A stretch of 64,000 nt of DNA from a bacterium (GTDB lineage Bacteria > Acidobacteriota > Thermoanaerobaculia > Multivoradales > J023), in NCBI GenBank assembly GCA_024226315.1, contig JAAELT010000115.1:124001-188000 (forward strand). The letters are read 5' to 3'. The position numbers were made by a program, and so were the translations under genes. The stretch's first letter is position 1. The number at the start of each line of letters is the position of its first letter. Shown piece by piece: positions 37,501 through 46,348 of the stretch. The notes beneath the pieces are model-generated. The model saw only the letters and a program-made list of their open reading frames with translations. It did not search any database and was not told the origin of the DNA.

Positions 37501-40391
37501 AGGCCCGCGACCGTGTCGGCCGAACCCAGACCGTGGCGGTCGACCTTTACGCCGGCGGCGAGGAGCCTGTGACCTGGTCCCGCCCCACGTCGCAGGTGTT
37601 CGAGGTCGAGACCGACCGCGACCGCTACGACCCGGGTGACACCGCGGTGTTCGTGCTGAAGAGCCCGTTCCAGCAGGCCGAGGCCCTGGCGATCGTCGAG
37701 ACCCCCGACGGCAACCGTTACCACTGGCTGCCGGTGCGCGGCGGCAGCGCCACGTTCCGCCTGCCCGTGGAGCCCACCTGGGTGCCGCGGCTGCCGGTGC
37801 ACTTCGTGCTCATGCGCGGCCGCCTGGAGGGCACCGGGCCGCTTCCCGGCAGCACCACCGATCTCGGCAAACCGGCGACTCTGGCAGCCACGTCCTGGAT
37901 CCGGGTCGAGCCGCGGGACAACCGCCTGGCGGTCGAGCTGGAGTATCCGGCGAAGTCGCTGCCCGGCAAGACCGTCGAGGTCACGGTGCGGCTCGCCGAT
38001 CCCGACGGCCGGCCGCTGGCCGGCGAGGTCACCCTCTGGCTGGTGGACCAGGCGGTGCTGGCGCTGGGCCAGGAACAACGCCTGGATCCGTTGCCCGACT
38101 TCATCACTCCGGTGAGCTCGTTCCTGTGGATCCGGGACACCCGTGATCTGCCCTTCGGCGAGCTGCCGTTCGCCGAGAACCCGGGCGGTGGCGAGGGCGC
38201 GAAGGAGAAGCGCGGCATTCTCGACCGCGCCACGGTGCGGCGCAACTTCCAGCCGGTGCCGCACTACGATCCGGCGATCCGGGTCGGCGCGGACGGCGTC
38301 GCCACCGTCACCGTGCAGTTGCCGGACAACCTCACCAACTTCAAGCTGCGCGCCAAGGCGGTGAGCGGCCTGGACCGATTCGGCTTCGGCGTCGGCCACC
38401 TGGAGGTGCGCCTGCCGGTGATCGTGCAGCCAGCCCTGCCGCGCTTCGTGCGCCCCGGCGACGCTTTCGTCGCCGCCGCCATCGGCCGGGTGGTGGAGGG
38501 CGAGGGCGGCCCGGGGGCGGCCGAGCTGGGGGTCGAAGGCATCACGCTCGACGGCGAGGCCCGGCAAGACGTCGTGTGGATCCCCAACCGGCCGGAGCGG
38601 ATCGAGTTCCCGGTTGCGGTGCCGACGCCGCGCTACGACGAGCAGGGCCGGCCCGAGGTCACCGAGGCAGTGTTCCGCGTCGGCGTCGAGCGCCTGTCGG
38701 ACGGCGCCACTGACGCCTTCGAAGTGCGGCTGCCGATCCGGCGTGATCGTCGGCCCATCGTCCGGCGGGGCATCCACGACCTGGTGGCGGGCCAATCGGT
38801 GGAGCTGCCGCCGGTCGAGGGTGAGGCGCGCCCCGGCACCGTGCGCCGCGACGTGTTGATCTCGAGCCAGCCGGCGCTGATCCGCATGGCGGCGGGGCTG
38901 AGCTTCCTGCTCGACTATCCTCACGGCTGTACGGAGCAGCGCCTGAGCCGGGCGCGTTCCTACCTGGCGCTCGAGAAGTTTCGCGATCTACTAGCGTTGC
39001 GCTCGTCCGAGGCGGACTACCAGCGCGCGGTCCACGACGTGCTGCAGTGGGTGCCGGAGACCGTGGACTCGAACGGCCTGGTGGCCTACTGGCCCGGTTC
39101 TCGCGGATACGTGTCGCTCACCGCCTGGACCCTGCAGTTCCTGGTCGAGGCGAAGGAGGCCGGCTTCGACGTCGACGACGAGCTGTACGGCAAGTTGGTC
39201 GCCTCGCTCGAGCGCGCCATGCGCTCGGACTACAGTTTCTTCATCGACGGCGAGTCGTTCGCCGAGCGCGCCTGGGCTCTGACCGCCCTCACCCGCGCCG
39301 GCCGCTTCAACCCGGCATACGCCGCAGAGCTGGCGCGCCAGGCGCAGTTCCTGAACCTGGAGTCCACGGCCCAGGTGCTGCGCTCGTTCGTCGCCGCCGA
39401 GCAGACCGGTGCGTCGCTCGACGAGCTCGCCGAGCGCCTGTGGGACGGCGTGGTGGTGCGGCTGCACCAGGGACGCGAGATCTACGGCGGCCTGCAGAAG
39501 GGCAGCACCCACCGCAACGGACTGATCCTGCCGTCCGAGACCCGCAGTCTGGCCGAAGTGACCCGCGCGCTGGCCGCCCACCGCAGCGATCAGCCGCGCT
39601 TCCAGGTTTTGGTCGACGGCCTGGTTACCCTCGGCCGCGGCGACGGCTGGGGCAGCACCCAGGCCAACGCCTCGGCGCTCTTCGCCCTCTCCGAGGTGCT
39701 GCAGGCACCGGCGACCCGGGGCGGCGAGCGGCGGGTGGAGATCACCCTGAGTGGTGGCGGCAGGACGCTGGTCCTGACCTCCGAGAGCCCGCTGGCACAC
39801 TTCGCCAGCGCCTTGACCGGCGAGGGCCGGGCGGTGCTGGCGTCGGGCGGCGGCGATGGTCCGCCGACGGTGCTGCGGGCGGAGACCCGCTGGATCCCGG
39901 AGGCCGACGGCAGCTTGGTGGAAGCGGAATCGAGGGGCTTCGTGGTCAGCCGCGAGCTCCAGCACGTGCAGGAGGGCGACGCGCCGCCGCGGCGCCTGGA
40001 GATCGACCACGCCGGCCAGGTCTTCGACTTCACCGTCGGCGACGTGATCGAAGATCACGTGCAGATCGTCAGCCCGTCCCAGCAGTTCTACGTCGCGGTG
40101 GTGGTGCCGCTGGCGGCCGGCATGGAGCCGCTCAATCCTCGCCTGGCCACCGCGCCGCCCGAGGCCCGGCCGTCGGGCACCTTGACGACCCAGCCGAGCT
40201 ACGTCGCCTACCTGGACGACTCGGTGACCTTCTACTACGACAGCTTGCCCAAGGGCACCCACGACTTCTACTTCCGGGTGCGCGCCAACGTGCCGGGCAC
40301 CTTCATCCAGCCCGCGGCGCTGGCGGAGATGATGTACGACGAGTCGGTGCGTGGAAACAGCCACGGGGCGAAGGTGGTGATCTCGCCGTGA
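34584..40391 (+). CDS. Bacterial alpha-2-macroglobulin, large exported protein
   Basis: 1935 aa, somewhat longer than E. coli YfhM (about 1650). Signal peptide about residues 1-23 (VALLVAALASFALTAFAQ) without a lipobox Cys. Serial MG-type beta-sandwich domains are followed by a bait-like region, an A2M domain (PVPHYDPAIRVGADGVATVT, LPDNLTNFKLRAKAVSGLDR) and the thioester domain. The thioester motif GCTEQ is intact (C1449, Q1452). Bacterial A2Ms trap proteases in the periplasm and are typically encoded with PBP1C, as here. The gene is coupled at both ends by 4-bp overlaps. Confidence 0.93.
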   Translation: MNATSRVALLVAALASFALTAFAQTPAPGTVRRPVESGTTNDRSTVVPDRFLRSWDPVTIFFGRDVGGAAGTPEDDPERWVTLEPDHPGAFTWLDPRTLQFRPADPWSPLERFTWTADGEARTLHTLMPPPMRTIPAAEASGLDPVEAITLVYRDPFAARDLARMVTVELRPLPGVGEAEDGTNAVRWLTHEDFEVKALERRSRSDPATFVLALESPIPAGTRAVVHQRLSLDDASDRSFTELTFTTVEPFRVTSVGTRSTRFPVTPAGSSYTADQAINGGSDERTVVVELSAAPSGVTPVAARNLVRLSPAVDDLEYTVAGQTLEIAGDFDWDTLYRVALNPIPLRDGRGRLLDLRGPSEVYVFFPRRPAYLRWRASRGVVERFGPQMVPVEGRGHDRFDLRIYPVDPLDRSFWPFPAQPVVVNEAKRPPGPGEAPAPFHEARHLGEPELREQLEALGSPPVSSMVELPLRKEGSSATFGLNLSEHLERLAPPRAPGHYLVGLRPLDASSQRQWMRLQVTDLSLTTSEHRGTIRLTVTSLATAKPVEGARVTIEGARHTDWVTLATGVTDSGGAYELPPFCDCQCSVMRISVTHGDDVLVLDARRPPDTFADNSWTADRRAWLHCPAARPAEENVSHVFTERPVYRPEEPVHVKGYARRRTDGRVVELPLDDTFVVVEGPGNLVWRYPVDMTAQGSFYQLFEESDRPTGAYSAHLEGRIRDRRNLPFFRSRKVSFKLEAYRLPRFEVDLHSPDRVALDREFEVSLTATYYAGGRVADRPVRWRVTQFPYTWRPAEREGFLFSSDARFSRHQRFEASAAIDREDRTGEEGSAVLVLNPAIEPTAQPRTYVVEATVLGADDQTVTSTRRVVALPPFVLGIKVPRYLERVSAVEPEILVLDGDGEPVAGQQVTVRLLHRQWHSYLRASDFSDGEARYVTDVVDEKVFETQVTSAGDASKVELPIDTAGVYVVELEARDRVGRTQTVAVDLYAGGEEPVTWSRPTSQVFEVETDRDRYDPGDTAVFVLKSPFQQAEALAIVETPDGNRYHWLPVRGGSATFRLPVEPTWVPRLPVHFVLMRGRLEGTGPLPGSTTDLGKPATLAATSWIRVEPRDNRLAVELEYPAKSLPGKTVEVTVRLADPDGRPLAGEVTLWLVDQAVLALGQEQRLDPLPDFITPVSSFLWIRDTRDLPFGELPFAENPGGGEGAKEKRGILDRATVRRNFQPVPHYDPAIRVGADGVATVTVQLPDNLTNFKLRAKAVSGLDRFGFGVGHLEVRLPVIVQPALPRFVRPGDAFVAAAIGRVVEGEGGPGAAELGVEGITLDGEARQDVVWIPNRPERIEFPVAVPTPRYDEQGRPEVTEAVFRVGVERLSDGATDAFEVRLPIRRDRRPIVRRGIHDLVAGQSVELPPVEGEARPGTVRRDVLISSQPALIRMAAGLSFLLDYPHGCTEQRLSRARSYLALEKFRDLLALRSSEADYQRAVHDVLQWVPETVDSNGLVAYWPGSRGYVSLTAWTLQFLVEAKEAGFDVDDELYGKLVASLERAMRSDYSFFIDGESFAERAWALTALTRAGRFNPAYAAELARQAQFLNLESTAQVLRSFVAAEQTGASLDELAERLWDGVVVRLHQGREIYGGLQKGSTHRNGLILPSETRSLAEVTRALAAHRSDQPRFQVLVDGLVTLGRGDGWGSTQANASALFALSEVLQAPATRGGERRVEITLSGGGRTLVLTSESPLAHFASALTGEGRAVLASGGGDGPPTVLRAETRWIPEADGSLVEAESRGFVVSRELQHVQEGDAPPRRLEIDHAGQVFDFTVGDVIEDHVQIVSPSQQFYVAVVVPLAAGMEPLNPRLATAPPEARPSGTLTTQPSYVAYLDDSVTFYYDSLPKGTHDFYFRVRANVPGTFIQPAALAEMMYDESVRGNSHGAKVVISP

Positions 40392-42862
40392 GGCTCTCGG
40401 TCCGCTCTACGAGGATGATGAAGGGTTTGCGCCGCGCGAGCGCAGTCGCTCTCGTCATTGCCGCCGTCATTGGCTTCAATACCGTCGCCATCGGTCTCTC
40501 TCGCGCCCGCCTCACCTCTCCCGATCCCACCATCCTGCTGCGCGACCGTCACGGCCGGTTCCTGGGCGAGACCGGCGGCACCGACGCGACCGGCCAAGGC
40601 TACTGGCCGATCGAGGAGCTGCCGCCGCGGGTGGTGGCCGCCACGCTGGCGGCGGAGGACCGGCGCTTCTGGACGCACGGGGGGGTCGACTCCAGGGCGG
40701 TGACGCGGGCGGCGTGGCAGAACCTGTCGAACGCCGAGCGCGTCTCGGGCGCGTCGACGCTGGCCATGCAGGTGGCGCGCATGCAGCGTCCCGGATCGCG
40801 TACCTACTTGCGCAAGGCGTCAGAGGCGGTCACCGCGCTGGCGCTCACCCGGCGCTACGGCCGCGAGCGGGTGCTGCGCCATTACCTGCGGCTGGTGCCC
40901 TACGGCAACCAGATCCACGGTATCGGCTACGCCGCCCGCCGCTATCTCGACAAGCCGGTGGCCGACCTGAGCTGGGCCGAGGTGGCTTTCCTCGCCGCCA
41001 TCCCCCAGGCGCCGGCGCGCGCCAACCCGCTGCGCCCAGAGGGCCGGTTGCGGGCGTCGGAGCGCGGCCGGCGGATCCTCGATCAGTTGCTCGCAGGCGG
41101 CGACATGTCAGCCGCCGAGCACGAGCTGGCCGCACGCCAGATCCGCGAGCTGCGGGTGCCGGCGCGGACCACGCGGCCGGAAGACGCCATGCACGCCGTG
41201 CTGGCGCTCGAGGAGACCTTTCGCCGTCCCGAGCACCGAGAGGCCCTCGGCGACCACCCGGTGGTCACCACCACCCTCGATCTCGATCTCCAGAAGGAGG
41301 TCGCGTGGAAGGTCTTCGAGCGGCTCGAGCAGTGGCGGTCGCGGGGCGCCGGCAACGCCGCGGTGGTGGTGCTCGACCGCGAGAGCCGCGAGGTGTTGGC
41401 CTGGGTCGGCTCGAGTGGCTACTTCGACGACCGCGGCGCCGGCGCTATCGACTACGCTCGCGTGCCGCGCTCACCGGGCAGCACGCTCAAACCCTTCTTC
41501 TACGCCCTGGCCCTGGAGCGCGGCCTGATCACCCCCGCCACCGTGCTCGACGACCTGGAGCGTGGCGCCGGCGGCATCGGCAACGCCGACGGGCGCTTCC
41601 TCGGGCCGCTGCTGCCGCGCGTCGCTCTCGGCAACTCCCGCAACGTGCCGGCCGCCAACCTTCTGGCGACCATCGGGCTCGACGAAGGGCACGACTTCCT
41701 GCGCCGGTTGGGTCTGCACGACGGCACTGCCGGCGCGCGTCGCTACGGCCTCGGTCTGTCGCTCGGCGGCATGCCGGTGACGCTCGAGCAGCTGATCGGC
41801 GCCTACACCGCGCTCGCAGGTGACGGCCGCGTCGGCGAGCTGGTGTGGTACCGCCGGCAGCCGCGCACGCAGCCGCGGCGGGTGCTGTCCGAAGACACCG
41901 CGCGGCAGGTCACCCTCCACCTCTCCGACCCGATGGCGCGCCTGCCGAGCTTCCCGCGCATGGGCCATCTCGAGTATCCGTTCCCGGTGGCGGTCAAGAC
42001 CGGCACCTCCTCGGGCTACCACGACGCCTGGACCGTCGCCTACTCACGCCGGTACCTGGTCGGCGCCTGGGTCGGTCATCCCGACTTCCGGCCCATGGCC
42101 GGCCTCTCCGGCTACCGCTCGGCGTCGCGCCTGGTGCGCGACGTGCTGCTGCATCTCCACCGCGACCAGACCGACGGCCTGGAAGACATCGGCTTCCCTG
42201 CGCCCCGCGGCCACGTGGCGGTCAAGCTCTGCGCGCTCACCGGCCGCCGCGCCACCGCCGCCACCGACCGGGTGTTCGTCGAGCACTTCCGCCCCGGCCA
42301 GGAGCCCACCGAGCCGAGCACGGCCTGGGCGCGCCGCGCGGTGGACGCGCGCAACGGCCTGCTGGCCTCCGGCTCGACACCCCGCGAGCACGTCGAGGTC
42401 CGCACCTTCATCGACCTGCCGCCCCGCTACGCTGCCTGGCAGGTCCGGCGCGGCCTGCCGCGTCCGCCGCGCGGCTTCAGTGACCTCGGAGCCGTGGTGC
42501 TTGCGCCGGCAATGTGGGCTCCGGCAGCCTGGACCCCGGAACGCTCCCACCCTCCGCGGCTCGCCATGGTGCATGACAAGACCGAGCGTACCGAGCCGAG
42601 CATCTACCTCACCTCACCGGAATCCGGCCTGCGCGTCCTCCGAGATCCCGAGACGCCGGCGACGCGGGCCTCGCTGGCGTTGCGGGTCACTGTCGATCCG
42701 CCGACCGAGCAGGTCGTCTGGTACGTCGACGGCGAGCCGTTCCGGGTGGTCGATTATCCGTATTCCGTGCGCTGGCCGCTGGCGCCCGGCGAGCACACCT
42801 TCCAGGCGCGTCTGCCGTTCCGCGACGTGGTGTCGTCGACGGTGCGGGTGACGGTCTACTGA
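40388..42862 (+). CDS. pbpC: Penicillin-binding protein 1C
   Basis: About 824 aa. One N-terminal membrane helix (residues about 17-37). The GT51 transglycosylase domain has EDRRFWTHGG (catalytic E90), GASTLAMQVARM and NQIHGIGYAARRYL. The transpeptidase has S365-T-L-K (PGSTLKP), the S-R-N motif in LGNSRNVPAAN and KTG at 537-539 (VAVKTGTSSG). The C-terminus is a BiPBP_C beta-sandwich (PTEQVVWYVDGEPF) specific to PBP1C. The start is GTG at 40388, overlapping the A2M stop; ATGs at 40415 and 40418 are alternatives with poor spacing. Confidence 0.94.
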   Translation: MRLSVRSTRMMKGLRRASAVALVIAAVIGFNTVAIGLSRARLTSPDPTILLRDRHGRFLGETGGTDATGQGYWPIEELPPRVVAATLAAEDRRFWTHGGVDSRAVTRAAWQNLSNAERVSGASTLAMQVARMQRPGSRTYLRKASEAVTALALTRRYGRERVLRHYLRLVPYGNQIHGIGYAARRYLDKPVADLSWAEVAFLAAIPQAPARANPLRPEGRLRASERGRRILDQLLAGGDMSAAEHELAARQIRELRVPARTTRPEDAMHAVLALEETFRRPEHREALGDHPVVTTTLDLDLQKEVAWKVFERLEQWRSRGAGNAAVVVLDRESREVLAWVGSSGYFDDRGAGAIDYARVPRSPGSTLKPFFYALALERGLITPATVLDDLERGAGGIGNADGRFLGPLLPRVALGNSRNVPAANLLATIGLDEGHDFLRRLGLHDGTAGARRYGLGLSLGGMPVTLEQLIGAYTALAGDGRVGELVWYRRQPRTQPRRVLSEDTARQVTLHLSDPMARLPSFPRMGHLEYPFPVAVKTGTSSGYHDAWTVAYSRRYLVGAWVGHPDFRPMAGLSGYRSASRLVRDVLLHLHRDQTDGLEDIGFPAPRGHVAVKLCALTGRRATAATDRVFVEHFRPGQEPTEPSTAWARRAVDARNGLLASGSTPREHVEVRTFIDLPPRYAAWQVRRGLPRPPRGFSDLGAVVLAPAMWAPAAWTPERSHPPRLAMVHDKTERTEPSIYLTSPESGLRVLRDPETPATRASLALRVTVDPPTEQVVWYVDGEPFRVVDYPYSVRWPLAPGEHTFQARLPFRDVVSSTVRVTVY

Positions 42863-42908
42863 TCCGCGACCGGCCAGCCCGGGGGCCGGTTGGCGAGGAC
42901 GGTGTGCT

Positions 42909-44975
42909 ATGGTCTCGCCCGGCGCTCTCCAGAACAAATCCATGGCGGTCTACACCACAGCCTGCCCCCGCAACTGCTACAGCACCTGCGCCATGCGGGT
43001 CGAGGTGGTAGACGGTCGCCTGCGGCGGATCCAGCCCCATCCGGACAACCGTGCGACCAGCGAAGGGCCGTGTCTCAAGGGCCTGAGCTATGTCGAACGG
43101 GTGGTGTCTCCGGACCGCATCCTGCATCCTCTGAAGCGGCGGCCGGACGGCACGTTCGGCCGGATCTCGTGGCGCGAGGCGCTCGACCTGATCACCGAGC
43201 GGCTCGAAGCCTACCGGCACGACCCCGGCTCGCAGAGCGTGCTGTACTACGCCGCCAGCGGCACCAAGGGGCTGCTCAACGCCGCCGGGTCGAGCTTCTG
43301 GCGCGCCTACGGCGGCTCCACCACCACCTATGGCGACCTCTGCTGGCCGGCCGGGCTGGAGGCGACCCGCCTGACCCTCGGCGCCAACCTGCACAACGCC
43401 CCCTGGGACCTCGAGAACGCCAGCCTGATCGTGCTCTGGGGCAAGAACTCGGCTGAGACCAACATCCACCAGACGACCTTCGTCGATCGGGCGATCGAGA
43501 AAGGGGCGAAGCTGGTGGTGATCGATCCCCGGCGCACCCAGACCGCCGAGCGTGCCGACCTGTTCATCCAGCCGCGGCCCGGCACCGACGGCGCGCTGGC
43601 CCTGGCGGTCGCGCGTCTTCTGATCGAGGGCGGTCGCGTCGACCGGGAGTTCCTCGGACGCCACGTCCTCGGCTTCCGGCGGTTCCGCGAAGTCGCGCTG
43701 GAAATCTCGCTGGGGGAGAGCGCCGCGATCTGCGAGATCCCGGTGAGCGATATCGAGCGCCTGGCGGAAGCCCTCGGCACCCTGGCGCCCGCGACCATCT
43801 GCGCCGGCTTTGGAATGCAGCGCTACACCAACAGCGGCCAGACCATGCGGGCGATCCTGGCGCTGCTGGTGTTGACCGGCAACCTGGGCAAGCCGGGCGC
43901 CGGCTGGCAGTTCGCCAACCTGCAGAGCGCGGTGTTCGACGAGGTGGCCGACCCGATCGCCTTCTACCCGCCGGAGAAGCCCGACGGCGTCGCCCGCGTC
44001 TCGATCTCGACCGCACGCCTGGGGCGCGACATGCTCGCCGCCGACGATCCGCCTCTGAAGATGGCCTGGGTGGAGCGCGGCAACCCGGTGACCCAGAATC
44101 CCGAGACCCACAGGGTGATCGAGGCCTTCCGCGCGCTGGATTTCCGCGTGGTGGTGGACCAGTTTCTCACTGACACCGCCCGCGAGGCCGATCTGGTGTT
44201 GCCCGCCAAGACCATGTTCGAGCAAACTGACGTCATCGGCGCCTACTGGCATCCCTACCTGCAGCTCAAGCAGAAAATGCTCGATCCGCCGGGAGAGGTC
44301 AAGACCGAGACCGAGGTCTACCAACTGCTCGCCGGGCGCCTGGGCTTCGAGATCGACTTCCCGGGCACGGACGACGCGGAGGTCGACGCCTGGCTGGAGC
44401 GCAAGCTGGCGCGCTTCGACATCACCCTGGACCAGCTTCGCGAGGGGCCGGTGCTGGCGCCGGGGCACCAGGAGATCGCCTTTGCGGACCTGCGCTTCCC
44501 AACGCCCTCCGGCAAGATCGAGCTGTACTCCGAGGACGCCGCCGAGCGCTGGGACGCCGACCCCTTGCCGCGCTTCGCCGAGTCCGAGGAGTCGCCGCGC
44601 CGGGCCACTTCTACGGCGAGCCGCTACCCGCTCTACTTCATGACCCCGAACACCAAGAACCGCATCCACTCGCAGTTCAACAACCTGGCAATGATCCGCC
44701 GCCTGAGCGACAGGCCGCTGGCGATGATCCACCCGCGAGACGCCCGCGAGCGCGGCGTCGTGGACGGCGACAAGGTGCGCATCTTCAACGACCGTGGCAG
44801 CCTGGAGCTCGAGGCGAGTTTCGATCACGGCCTGCGGCGCGGCTGCGTGGCGGTGACCAACGGCTGGTGGATGACGGACGGCGGCGCGGTCAACGTCTGC
44901 TCGCAGGGGCGGGAGACCGACATGGGCCACGGCGCCGCCTTCCACGACAACCTGGTGGACTTCGAGAAGGCATGA
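42909..44975 (+). CDS. Molybdopterin oxidoreductase catalytic subunit (DMSO reductase family)
   Basis: 688 aa. The N-terminal [4Fe-4S] motif is C19-x3-C23-x3-C27-x27-C55 (TACPRNCYSTC ... GPCLKG). The Mo-bis-MGD domains follow, with GDLCWPAGLE near residue 145 where the metal ligand usually lies; Cys145 is a candidate. AWVERGNPVTQNPET and NTKNRIHSQFNN are typical of the family. No twin-arginine signal is visible, so a cytoplasm-facing enzyme is inferred. The ATG at 42909 has GAGG about 11 nt upstream; 42942 is an alternative. It overlaps the next gene by ATGA. Substrate unknown: polysulfide/DMSO-type or a PadB-like role are options. Confidence 0.85.
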   Translation: MVSPGALQNKSMAVYTTACPRNCYSTCAMRVEVVDGRLRRIQPHPDNRATSEGPCLKGLSYVERVVSPDRILHPLKRRPDGTFGRISWREALDLITERLEAYRHDPGSQSVLYYAASGTKGLLNAAGSSFWRAYGGSTTTYGDLCWPAGLEATRLTLGANLHNAPWDLENASLIVLWGKNSAETNIHQTTFVDRAIEKGAKLVVIDPRRTQTAERADLFIQPRPGTDGALALAVARLLIEGGRVDREFLGRHVLGFRRFREVALEISLGESAAICEIPVSDIERLAEALGTLAPATICAGFGMQRYTNSGQTMRAILALLVLTGNLGKPGAGWQFANLQSAVFDEVADPIAFYPPEKPDGVARVSISTARLGRDMLAADDPPLKMAWVERGNPVTQNPETHRVIEAFRALDFRVVVDQFLTDTAREADLVLPAKTMFEQTDVIGAYWHPYLQLKQKMLDPPGEVKTETEVYQLLAGRLGFEIDFPGTDDAEVDAWLERKLARFDITLDQLREGPVLAPGHQEIAFADLRFPTPSGKIELYSEDAAERWDADPLPRFAESEESPRRATSTASRYPLYFMTPNTKNRIHSQFNNLAMIRRLSDRPLAMIHPRDARERGVVDGDKVRIFNDRGSLELEASFDHGLRRGCVAVTNGWWMTDGGAVNVCSQGRETDMGHGAAFHDNLVDFEKA

Positions 44976-46348
44976 CCGCGCCTCAGTCTGCTGGACAGAA
45001 AGCGTTCCTCTTCGATCTCAACCGGTGCACGGGCTGCCAGGCCTGCGAGGTCGCCTGCACGATCGAGAACCAGCTCGACGGCTTCAGCTGGCGCCAGGTG
45101 ACGTCGCTCAACGAGGCTCATCACGCCGGCGTGTCGACGATCCATCTGTCGCTGGCCTGCAACCACTGCGAGGAGCCGCCGTGCATGGAGCACTGCCCGG
45201 CCCTGGCCTACGACAAGGATCCCGCGACCGGGCTGGTGAGCCTCGATGCCCAGCGCTGCATCGGCTGCGGCTACTGCTCGTGGGCCTGCCCCTACGACGC
45301 GCCGAAGCTCGACGACAGTGCCGGGGTGATGACCAAGTGCACGTTCTGCGCGCACCGTCAGGCGGAGGGGCTGGAGCCGGCGTGTGTCGAGCAGTGTCCG
45401 ACCGGGGCGCTGGGGTTCGGGGACCTGGCCGAGCTGCCGGGAGTCGAGCTGGCGCCGGGGATGCCGACGCTCGAGCCCGGACCCTCGATTCGATTCGTTC
45501 CCTGGCGGCGTGAGGAACCGGGCTGCAGCGAGGCGTCTGGTACGGGGAACGGCAATGTCGGGCTTGGCAAGCGGCGGCGCAAGATCTCGCTGCGCTCGGA
45601 GTGGCCGCTGGTAGCTTTCACACTAATCGCCGCGGCGCTGGTGGCGGTCCATACGGCTTCGGTCGCCGGCGCGCTCGTGATCTGGCCCCCGGCATTCCTG
45701 GCGGCGACGGCGATCGCCATGGGCCTCAGTACGCTGCATCTCGGCAAGCCGCTGCGCGCGTGGCGGGCAATGCTCAACGTCCGCCGCTCCTGGCTCTCCC
45801 GGGAGATCGTGCTGTTTTCGGCGTTCCTCGGCATAGCGATGCTGTGCCTGCTCGCGCCGGTCCCGCCGTGGCTCCATTGGGGCGCCGCGGCCCTCGGCTT
45901 CGCGGCGCTCTTCGCCGTCGACCGCGTGTACGACATCGCCCGGCCGCCGGAGTCCCGCCTGGCCCACAGCGCCGACGTGTTGCTGACCGGAGCCCTGCTG
46001 GCCTCGGTCCTCTCTGGCGCGATGCTCATCGTGGCGGCCGTTGCGGCAGTCAAGCTCGGCCTCTACCTGTTCCGCAAGATCTCGCGCCCGCGGCGAGGGC
46101 TGGACCCGCGGTGGAGCTGGAGCGCGCTGCGTGCCGGCTTCGGATTTGCCGCGCCCCTGCCTGCACTGGTCACAGCGGGGCCGGCGTGGGCGCTCGCCGC
46201 CATCGCGATCGGTGAGCTGATCGATCGCTGCGAGCTCTACGAGGAGCAGGAGGTCCCGACGCCTCGGGGTCAGATGGTGGTGGAGCTCCAGCAGAGGTTA
46301 GCGTCGCGGCGAGGCGCGCAGCCAGACGGCGCCGCGATGGAGGCCTGA
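44972..46348 (+). CDS. Fused Fe-S (DmsB-like) and membrane anchor (DmsC-like) subunit
   Basis: 458 aa. Residues 1-165 are a four-cluster ferredoxin of DmsB/NrfC type: RCTGCQACEVAC, ACNHCEEPPCMEHCP, RCIGCGYCSWACP and KCTFCAH ... PACVEQCP. After a short linker, residues about 205-435 contain seven or eight hydrophobic helices with a GLSTLHLGKPLRAWRAMLN motif typical of DmsC-family quinone-reactive anchors. In known systems these are normally two proteins. The ATG at 44972 overlaps the catalytic-subunit stop. The 3' end overlaps the convergent GH2 gene by 51 bp. Confidence 0.88.
   Translation: MTAPQSAGQKAFLFDLNRCTGCQACEVACTIENQLDGFSWRQVTSLNEAHHAGVSTIHLSLACNHCEEPPCMEHCPALAYDKDPATGLVSLDAQRCIGCGYCSWACPYDAPKLDDSAGVMTKCTFCAHRQAEGLEPACVEQCPTGALGFGDLAELPGVELAPGMPTLEPGPSIRFVPWRREEPGCSEASGTGNGNVGLGKRRRKISLRSEWPLVAFTLIAAALVAVHTASVAGALVIWPPAFLAATAIAMGLSTLHLGKPLRAWRAMLNVRRSWLSREIVLFSAFLGIAMLCLLAPVPPWLHWGAAALGFAALFAVDRVYDIARPPESRLAHSADVLLTGALLASVLSGAMLIVAAVAAVKLGLYLFRKISRPRRGLDPRWSWSALRAGFGFAAPLPALVTAGPAWALAAIAIGELIDRCELYEEQEVPTPRGQMVVELQQRLASRRGAQPDGAAMEA

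Noticed and set aside
36342..38924. 860-codon open frame on the minus strand inside the A2M gene
   Set aside because: It is antisense to a well-supported A2M coding region, His/Arg-rich and without family features; a high-GC shadow.
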